Of a stretch of 64,000 bases of DNA, positions 58,692-64,000 are shown in pieces. Source of the DNA: Terriglobales bacterium (GTDB lineage: Bacteria; Acidobacteriota; Terriglobia; Terriglobales; Acidobacteriaceae); the NCBI GenBank assembly GCA_035573675.1, contig DATMAB010000024.1, positions 43,193-107,192 on the forward strand, in the 5' to 3' direction. The translations under genes were made by a program, and so were the position numbers. A model generated the notes under the pieces. That model worked only from the letters and a program-made list of their open reading frames with translations. It made no database searches and was not told the origin of the DNA. The first letter of the stretch is position 1; every line of letters begins with the position of its first letter.

Positions 58692-59534
58692 ATGCCCAGC
58701 GAGCTCTCCCGCGCCCGCCGTGCCGCGCGCTTTCTGCTGCGCCGCGTGCGGATGCGGCCGCGAATCGCGGTCATTCTGGGCTCGGGGCTGGGAGCGTTCG
58801 CCGGCCGGCTGCAAGACCGGGTTCGCATCCCGTTCGACCAGATCCCCGGATTCCCGCGTCCCACCGCGCCCGGTCACGCCGGAGTCGCGAGCTTCGGTGT
58901 GCTGCGCTCAGGCAGGATGCGCACGATTCCCGTGGCCGTGCTCGAAGGACGTCCTCATCTCTACGAGGGTTACAGCGCCGGCGAGGTCGTCCTCCCGGTG
59001 CGCGTCCTGGCGCAGATGGGCGTGCGCACGCTGATTTTGTCGAACGCGGCCGGCGGGCTCAGCCGCCGCTTCCCTGCCGGCCGCCTGGCGGTGGTGCGTG
59101 ATCACATCAATCTGCAGGGTACCAATCCGCTGCGCGGGCAGCGCGAAGAGTTCGGCCCGCACTTCCTCGACATGACGGCAGCCTACTCCCCGGCACTGCG
59201 CCGCCTGGCCCGCGCGCAGGCTCGCCATCTGGACATTCCCCTTGGGGAAGGCGTCTATGCGGGCGTGCTCGGGCCGGTGTATGAGACGCCAGCGGAGATC
59301 GCCTTCCTGCGGCGCATCGGCGCCGATCTGGTGGGCATGTCCACGGTGCAGGAGACGATCGCCGCGCGCCAGATGGGCATGGAGGTGCTCGCCATCTCCG
59401 TGGTCACCAACCTGGCGGCGGGGCTGAGCAAGAGAAAGCTGACGCACGAGGAGGTGCTGGCGAAAGCGGCGGATGCGAGTGAGAAGCTGGGGCGGCTGTT
59501 GGAAAGCGTCATCGTCCGGATCGCGGACTCGTGA
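58692..59534 (+). CDS. purine-nucleoside phosphorylase (PNP-I family)
   Basis: Phosphorolysis of purine (deoxy)ribonucleosides, 280 residues. It has AVILGSGLGAFAGRL, the phosphate loop region LEGRPHLYEGYSAGEVVLPV, LSNAAGGLSRRFPAG, HINLQGTNPL, YAGVLGPVYETPAEIAFL, and the base-binding VVTNLAAGLS. The Asn in TNLAAG favours guanosine/inosine specificity in the trimeric class. Together with MTA phosphorylase it gives the window two nucleoside phosphorylases. The start overlaps no other gene. A convergent PflX-type gene begins its stop 42 nt downstream. Confidence 0.92.
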   Translation: MPSELSRARRAARFLLRRVRMRPRIAVILGSGLGAFAGRLQDRVRIPFDQIPGFPRPTAPGHAGVASFGVLRSGRMRTIPVAVLEGRPHLYEGYSAGEVVLPVRVLAQMGVRTLILSNAAGGLSRRFPAGRLAVVRDHINLQGTNPLRGQREEFGPHFLDMTAAYSPALRRLARAQARHLDIPLGEGVYAGVLGPVYETPAEIAFLRRIGADLVGMSTVQETIAARQMGMEVLAISVVTNLAAGLSKRKLTHEEVLAKAADASEKLGRLLESVIVRIADS

Positions 59535-59550
59535 TTCAAAAATCCTTGGC

Positions 59551-59580
59551 CGCGGATTGACGCGGATGAACGCGGATTAG
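59551..59580. repeat. CGCGGAT-type dispersed repeat
   Basis: CGCGGATTGACGCGGATGAA followed by CGCGGATTAG: three tandem units of about 10 nt. The reverse complement resembles the ATCCGTG units at 34501-34530, so the two are copies of one family. It overlaps the stop of the downstream gene. Confidence 0.55.
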
Positions 59581-60569
59581 CGCAGGACGCGCAGCGCGGA
59601 ACGTCCATCCAGGCGCGGCAGGCCGGCCTCACCGGCCGCGGCGAGCGCGGCGCCGAACTCCTCGCGGGTGATGGCGCGGTTGATCTCGGCATGCTCGCTG
59701 TCCGTGACCTTGCCGGCGGGATAGTACTGCGCCATCACGTTGACGTAGGTCTCCGGGCCCAGTTCCTGGGCGATCCATTGCATGATCTGACGCGTGCCGG
59801 CGACGTCGCCAGGCATCACCAGGTGGCGCAGCAGCACGCCGCGCAGGGCGAGGCCATTTTCATCGAGGACCAGCGGCCCGACCTGGCGGTGCATCTCCTG
59901 GATGGCGCGGCGGGCGGCCTCGGGATAGTTGGGTGCGCGCACGTAGCGGCGCGCCATCTCGCCCTCCCAGAACTTGAAGTCGGGCATGTAGATGTCGATG
60001 ATGCCGTCCATCAATTCGAGCGAATCGAGCGAGTCGTAGGCGCTGGTGTTATAGACCAGCGGCAGGCGCAGCCCGCCTTCGACCGCCGGCAGCAGCCCTT
60101 CCAAGATCTGCGGCACCACGTGCTCGGGAGTGACGAAGTTGATGTTGTGGCAGCCGCGGGCCTGGAGTTCCAGCATCATCTCCGCCAGGCGCGCAGGCGT
60201 GGCCACTTCGCCTTCGAGTCTCCAACTGATGTCGAAGTTCTGGCAGAAGACGCAGCGCAGGTTGCAGCCGCTGAAGAAGATGGTGCCGGAGCCGCGCGTG
60301 CCCCGCAGGCAGTCCTCCTCCCCGAAGTGCGGGAAGTGGCTGGCGACGTGCGCGTAACGCCCCACGCGGCAAACGGCGAACTTGTCTGCCAGGCGATTGA
60401 CGTGGCAATCGCGCGGGCAGAGCACGCAGTCTTCCAGTTTGGCCAGAGCGCGCTCCACGCGCCGCGCCAGCTCCCCCGAACGCCATAGCGCGAGATAGGC
60501 GGGCTGGAAGGTGGCGCGGGTTTGGAGGGCGGTGGACACGGCCTCTACCGCAGATTTTAGGCGCAGCAC
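59577..60569 (-). CDS. radical SAM protein of the PflX (PflA-homolog) group
   Basis: Putative glycyl-radical or other activating enzyme, 330 residues. An N-terminal Cys set (LEDCVLCPRDCHVNRLADKF) precedes the radical SAM motif SGCNLRCVFCQNFDIS (CX3CX2C) near residue 100. Later parts include NFVTPEHVVPQILEGLLPAV, YNTSAYDSLDSLELMDGIID, and YMPDFKFWEGEMARRYVRAP. This layout matches COG1313 PflX proteins, whose substrate is unknown. No glycyl-radical enzyme gene is nearby. It ends inside the CGCGGAT repeat. Confidence 0.88.
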   Translation of the reverse strand: MLRLKSAVEAVSTALQTRATFQPAYLALWRSGELARRVERALAKLEDCVLCPRDCHVNRLADKFAVCRVGRYAHVASHFPHFGEEDCLRGTRGSGTIFFSGCNLRCVFCQNFDISWRLEGEVATPARLAEMMLELQARGCHNINFVTPEHVVPQILEGLLPAVEGGLRLPLVYNTSAYDSLDSLELMDGIIDIYMPDFKFWEGEMARRYVRAPNYPEAARRAIQEMHRQVGPLVLDENGLALRGVLLRHLVMPGDVAGTRQIMQWIAQELGPETYVNVMAQYYPAGKVTDSEHAEINRAITREEFGAALAAAGEAGLPRLDGRSALRVLR

Positions 60570-60628
60570 AGGGGCTGTTCAATCTCAGGCCCTGTGAGCA
60601 ATATGAGAGAATCCCCAGGAGGTTTGCG

Positions 60629-61342
60629 ATGCAAACGGTGGGTGTGATTCGCCAGCTGGCGCGCTATCCCGTCAAGTCGATGCAGGGTGAGGCGCTGCCG
60701 TCGCTGCGGCTGACCCTGCAAGGCTTCGAGGAGGACCGGCGCTATGCTTTCGTGCGATCCGACTCCCGCAGTGCCTTTCCCTGGCTCACCGGACGTGAAC
60801 TTCCGGAGCTTCTGCGCTACCAGACTTCGGTCGAGAAGGCAGGTACGCCCGATGTCTCCGTGAAGGTCACCATCGCGAGCGGTGAGCGCTGGCGGGTGGA
60901 GAGCGACGAGCTTCGGCAGGCGCTCGAGGCGCGCTACGGCAAATCCGTGTTCCTGCTGCGCGACCATCGCGGCTCCTATGACATCGCTCCCGTATCGCTC
61001 ATCAGCCGGCAAACGGTCGCGCGCATCGCGGAGGAAACCGGCACCAGGGAGGATCCCTGGCGGTTCCGTCCCAACCTGCTGGTCGATCTGGCAAACGACG
61101 AAGCATTCGCTGAATTGCAATGGGTCGGCAAGACGCTCCGCATCGGCAACCAGGCGCGCATCGCCGTCACCGAGGTGGATGAGCGCTGCGTGATGATCAC
61201 CCTCGATCCCGCCACCGGCAAATCGACGCCCGAAATTCTGAAGTGCGTCGTGCAGCAGCACAACCAGTGCGCCGGAATCTACGCGACGGTGCTTACCCCG
61301 GGCGAAGTCCGTGCCGGGGATGTCATTAGCCTCGAGTCGTAA
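60629..61342 (+). CDS. MOSC-domain protein with MOSC N-terminal domain
   Basis: A 237-residue molybdenum-cofactor-related sulfur carrier-type protein. ATG 60629 has AGGAGG at ideal spacing (60617-60622). The N-terminal beta-barrel has GVIRQLARYPVKSMQGEALP. The MOSC domain ends with the conserved Cys in QQHNQCAGIYATVLTPGEVR, the persulfide-carrying residue in MOSC enzymes. It probably reduces N-hydroxylated compounds or carries sulfur, with Mo-cofactor, but the substrate is unknown. Genes for Mo-cofactor synthesis are not here. Confidence 0.88.
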   Translation: MQTVGVIRQLARYPVKSMQGEALPSLRLTLQGFEEDRRYAFVRSDSRSAFPWLTGRELPELLRYQTSVEKAGTPDVSVKVTIASGERWRVESDELRQALEARYGKSVFLLRDHRGSYDIAPVSLISRQTVARIAEETGTREDPWRFRPNLLVDLANDEAFAELQWVGKTLRIGNQARIAVTEVDERCVMITLDPATGKSTPEILKCVVQQHNQCAGIYATVLTPGEVRAGDVISLES

Positions 61343-61388
61343 CAAGGTCGTTGCCCCGGAAGCTTTGAGCGCTACCGCGAGGCTTGGC

Positions 61389-61405
61389 ACCTGCTCCGCA
61401 GGTGA
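61389..61405. repeat. 6-bp hairpin
   Basis: CACCTG, loop CTCCG, CAGGTG, in the gap after the MOSC gene. Confidence 0.4.
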
Positions 61406-61518
61406 CCTTCCATCAAGCGAACGGAAGGGGTGTGGCCGCGAATTGTGAACTGCGAACCATGATCTGTGAACGGAAGGGCGGAACTCGATTGGTCTTTCAA
61501 GTTTCGAGATGCGCTACG

Positions 61519-61551
61519 CGCTCTCCGCCTTTGAACGGAAAGCGGAGAGCG
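61519..61551. repeat. 10-bp perfect inverted repeat
   Basis: CGCTCTCCGC, 13-nt loop, GCGGAGAGCG, upstream of the secreted gene at 61616. The 273-nt gap 61343-61615 otherwise contains no gene. Confidence 0.55.
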
Positions 61552-61576
61552 TATGGCGGACAGCGCCTTTCTGCAC

Positions 61577-61582
61577 TACAAT
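61577..61582 (+). promoter_or_regulatory. possible -10 element (TACAAT)
   Basis: TACAAT, 33 nt before ATG 61616. The start itself has GAAGGAGACCTCTG upstream, a strong ribosome-binding site. Confidence 0.45.
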
Positions 61583-61615
61583 CCCCGCGGCGGGCGTGCA
61601 TGAAGGAGACCTCTG

Positions 61616-62845
61616 ATGCGGACCACCGCCCTGCCCTGCCTGCTCGCCCTTCTGCTCACCTTCCCTTCGGCGGCTGAGGATTTCCACGGGGTCACGTTCT
61701 CGCCGCCCGCGGGCTGGGCCACCGCCGAACAGGGCGGAAAACTGGTCCTGGCTCCCGCCGACGCCGACGAAGAAACCATGGTCGTGGTGGTACTCGACGG
61801 CGCGGCCAAACTGGGCAGCGTCACCTTGGCCAAATGGCTCGAGCAGCAGATGGCGGCCAACCTCAACCCGCAGGCCAAGGTGCTCCAAACCGGCGAGGTG
61901 ACCACCCAAAAGATCGGCGGCCTCGACACGCTGACCACGGCGCGTACGGTGCAGGACGCCGAAGGCAACGTCCGCCTGCAAATGTTCCACGCAGTGTCCG
62001 ACGGAAAGCAGGCGACGCTGGCCATGGGTGTGGCAACCAGCGAAGCTGCATTCCACCGCTACCTGGCACCGCTACAGGGATTGTTCGAGAGCCTGCGTGT
62101 CGGCTCGGCGGCGGCAACGGCGACCGGACCGGCGCGATCGCCTGCGGCAACACCTGCGCCGTCTTCCCCGCAAAGCGCCGCGCCGGCCCCGGCTGCCCGC
62201 GGCGGCGAACCTTTACCCGAAGCCGGCGTGGTCAACGGACGTCCGCAGGGACTGTTCGTCGGTGTCAGCGTGCTGAGCGGCAACCCGGTGTTCCTGCTCT
62301 TCCTTCCGGGCGGGCGCGTGTATCACAACCTGCCGCGCGGCGGCCTGAATCGCATCGACTGGAACGCGCTCCAAGCGGAGAACCCGGACGCCTGCGGGCG
62401 CTGGGACATGGCGGGCACGACGCTGCGCATCCAATGGGCCGACGGCAACGTGTGGCAGGGGCCACTCCAGCTCACCGACACCGGCATCTTCTTTCAGGGC
62501 AAACGCTACGGCCGTGCGTACGCGGTCCGTCCGGCGGAAATGGCGGGCTCCTGGGAGGGCACGCACAGCACCGCGTGGCTCAACCTGGGCTCCGGTCCGG
62601 CGACCACGCAGGTGAACGAGCTGACTGTGGACGCGGCCGGCAACTACCTCTTCGGCTCGGCCATGGGCTCGAGCGTCGAGGGTGCGGCCAGCTACGGGGA
62701 ATCCTCGACGCGCGGCCAGCTGACGGTGGAGGGCTATGACGCCGTCTTCCACGGGGCCGATGGCCGCGTGCAGCGCATGAGCCTCATCCGCCTGCGCGAC
62801 GGCGGCGGCGTTATTCTGGATGGGACGTTCTTTCAGCGGCGGTAG
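61616..62845 (+). CDS. secreted two-part protein of unknown function
   Basis: A 409-residue protein with signal peptide MRTTALPCLLALLLTFPSAA. The first part (HGVTFSPPAGWATAEQGGKL, to about residue 160) looks like a compact alpha/beta domain. A Pro/Ala/Ser-rich linker (residues about 165-200) follows. The second part is beta-rich with many Gly and Trp (PVFLLFLPGGRVYHNLP, then RVQRMSLIRLRDGGGVILDG). No catalytic motif is visible. It ends 89 nt before the converging TPR gene, with a perfect hairpin between them. Confidence 0.75.
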   Translation: MRTTALPCLLALLLTFPSAAEDFHGVTFSPPAGWATAEQGGKLVLAPADADEETMVVVVLDGAAKLGSVTLAKWLEQQMAANLNPQAKVLQTGEVTTQKIGGLDTLTTARTVQDAEGNVRLQMFHAVSDGKQATLAMGVATSEAAFHRYLAPLQGLFESLRVGSAAATATGPARSPAATPAPSSPQSAAPAPAARGGEPLPEAGVVNGRPQGLFVGVSVLSGNPVFLLFLPGGRVYHNLPRGGLNRIDWNALQAENPDACGRWDMAGTTLRIQWADGNVWQGPLQLTDTGIFFQGKRYGRAYAVRPAEMAGSWEGTHSTAWLNLGSGPATTQVNELTVDAAGNYLFGSAMGSSVEGAASYGESSTRGQLTVEGYDAVFHGADGRVQRMSLIRLRDGGGVILDGTFFQRR

Positions 62846-62861
62846 TGGCTCTTCTGTATCA

Positions 62862-62883
62862 GGGCACGCCTTCAGGCGTGCCC
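62862..62883. repeat. palindrome with CTTCAG centre
   Basis: GGGCACGCCT, TC, AGGCGTGCCC: 10-bp stem. It lies between two convergent genes, so it could end transcripts from both sides, although no T-run follows. Confidence 0.6.
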
Positions 62884-62934
62884 CGAAATCAAATCAAGCA
62901 TTCTCGGCGTGCTCGGCGGTAAAAGGCTTTTCTT

Positions 62935-64000
62935 TCAGTCCGCAGGCGGGCTTGGCGGGTAGAGCTTGTCGAACTCAGGTTCGTCGTGGAGCAGGGCGAG
63001 GTCGGGATCGCGGCGCGCCCAGCTCGCATCCTTGTAGCCGGCGTGCCACGCCTTGCGCAGCGCCTCCATGGCCTCCGGCTTTTTCTTCATCAGGCAAAAG
63101 ATGCAGGCGGCATTGTAGAGCAGCAGCGCGTCATCGGGGCGCAGGGCCACGGCCAGATTGATCTCGCGGATAGCGTCTTCAGGACGTCCAGTCGTGGCGT
63201 AGGAGATGGCCAGATGCGAGCGGGCACGGGCGTCCTCCGGCACCTGCTTCAGATGCTGCTCCAGCGCCTGGATGCGTTGCAGCCGGAAGTTGCGCAGGGC
63301 CTCCTCCTTGCCCAGCGCGCCCAGAGCGTTCTGGATGGGAACGTAGATGTTGTAGTCGTCGCCGGAGGCTTCGATGGCCGCCTCGGCGATGCCGGCAGCC
63401 TCCTGGTAACGGCCCGCGGAAAACAGCGCGCGGCCGAGGATGTAGTAGGCGCCTTCGCTGTCGCGCTTGCGCTCGATGGCCTGCTGCGCGCTGCCGATGG
63501 CGTCGTCAAACTTCTGCTCGGCGTAGTGCAGCCAGGCCTGCGCCACCATCACCTCCGGCAGTTGCGGTTGCAGGGCGGCGGCCCGCTGGCAGGCGCTCTT
63601 GGCACGTTCGATCCAGGCCGCCTCGCGCTGGAAGTGGAGATGGTACTGGGCGCAGGCGTTGGCCACCGCCGCATGGGCGAGCGCAAAGTTGGGATCCAGG
63701 CTGACGGCGCTCTCGAACATCTGCAGGGCGAACTCCAGGTCCTGGCGGGTGCGCCGCCGGGCGAAGCTCTTGCCGCGCAGATAGAGGTCGTAGGCCTGCA
63801 GGTTCTGAGTGGGCTTGACGCCAATGCCTTCCTTCTCCTGCGGCGAGAGCGTGATGCGCAGCGCCTCGGCGATCTTGCGCGCGATCTCGTCCTGCACCTC
63901 GAACACGTCCTTCATCTCGCGGTCGTAGCGCTCCGACCACAGCGGAAAGTCGGTCTGCGTGTCCACCAGTTGCCCGCTGATGCGCAGGCGGTTGCCGGAG
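62935..64000 (-). CDS. TolB-like/TPR regulatory protein, N-terminus beyond the right edge
   Basis: The frame is open to the window end, so only the C-terminal 354 residues or so are seen. They begin with GNRLRISGQLVDTQTDFPLW then VQDEIARKIAEALRITLSPQ, which is the end of the TolB-like/FlgO-type domain often found after a kinase or adenylate-cyclase domain in Acidobacteriota and relatives. At least six TPR units follow (AYDLYLRGKSFARRRT, then FALAHAAVANACAQYHLHF, and others to LLLYNAACIFCLMKKKPEAM). The missing N-terminus may be a Ser/Thr kinase or a DNA-binding domain; this cannot be known here. Confidence 0.8.
   Translation of the reverse strand, partial: SGNRLRISGQLVDTQTDFPLWSERYDREMKDVFEVQDEIARKIAEALRITLSPQEKEGIGVKPTQNLQAYDLYLRGKSFARRRTRQDLEFALQMFESAVSLDPNFALAHAAVANACAQYHLHFQREAAWIERAKSACQRAAALQPQLPEVMVAQAWLHYAEQKFDDAIGSAQQAIERKRDSEGAYYILGRALFSAGRYQEAAGIAEAAIEASGDDYNIYVPIQNALGALGKEEALRNFRLQRIQALEQHLKQVPEDARARSHLAISYATTGRPEDAIREINLAVALRPDDALLLYNAACIFCLMKKKPEAMEALRKAWHAGYKDASWARRDPDLALLHDEPEFDKLYPPSPPAD

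Noticed and set aside
1..64000. CRISPR arrays, insertion sequences, prophage genes, rRNA or tRNA genes
   Set aside because: I saw no regularly spaced identical repeats, no transposase or integrase, no phage structural genes and no rRNA or tRNA signature. Reading by eye cannot fully exclude a small tRNA.

Overview
This 64 kb window is GC-rich chromosomal DNA from a Gram-negative bacterium. An outer membrane and diaminopimelate-type peptidoglycan are implied by lpxD, pal/tolB/cpoB, mpl, dapF, ldcA and tatA/tatC. The mix of a TolB-Pal-CpoB cluster, a DUF1844 protein, many secreted peptidases, a TolB-like/TPR protein, an orphan RHS tip and many short palindromic intergenic repeats fits Acidobacteriota best. 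That placement is inference; no rRNA or other phylogenetic marker was examined.

Layout. 1-2.1 kb (+): tail of tolB, pal, cpoB. 2.1-4.4 kb (-): two tandem paralogous secreted proteins of unknown function. 4.4-8.2 kb: a small 2Fe-2S protein, a short basic protein, and the korA/korB pair (2-oxoacid:ferredoxin oxidoreductase). 8.3-14.3 kb (-): accA, dnaE, a tRNA nucleotidyltransferase-family gene with a proline/lysine-rich tail, and a candidate small RNA or attenuator with a strong terminator just upstream of it. 14.6-16.2 kb (+): an unknown conserved protein and lpxD. 16.2-25.5 kb (-): an envelope-centred run of plsC, M61 peptidase, mpl, ldcA, dapF, a GT39-like membrane protein, a PfkB kinase and MTA phosphorylase. 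25.5-28.8 kb (-): two HEXXH secreted paralogs. 28.9-31.6 kb: TPR protein, secreted unknown, isopropylmalate-dehydrogenase-like enzyme. 32-36.8 kb (+): ygfZ, a DUF1844 gene, a PhnP-like hydrolase, ribF, an MFS transporter. 36.8-42.4 kb (-): EamA transporter, two lower-GC secreted proteins, a hidden UGA-containing glutaredoxin gene, osmC, and a CDF metal transporter with a triplicated C-terminal domain. 42.5-48.1 kb: epimerase, menG, aroB, nadB, terC. 48.1-54.8 kb (-): SSS symporter, M28 peptidase, DUF3052 protein, a glutaminyl-cyclase-like lipoprotein, tatC, tatA. 54.9-64 kb: RHS remnant, ctpA, PilZ protein, purine nucleoside phosphorylase, PflX-type radical SAM protein, MOSC protein, a secreted unknown, and the C-terminal part of a TolB-like/TPR protein.

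The most interesting item is at 40232-40465 (-). This is a complete 77-residue glutaredoxin-like frame in which the first residue of the CPPC active site is encoded by an in-frame UGA. A short stem-loop with a G-rich apical loop follows at the spacing expected for a bacterial SECIS element, a ribosome-binding site precedes the gene, and osmC lies 35 nt upstream. Ordinary gene calling would stop at the UGA and miss the gene, so it is a strong selenoprotein candidate.

Across the window many start codons lie 9-50 nt downstream of a TAnnnT-type -10 hexamer. Intergenic spaces also carry short perfect palindromes, several with a common CTTCAG centre.
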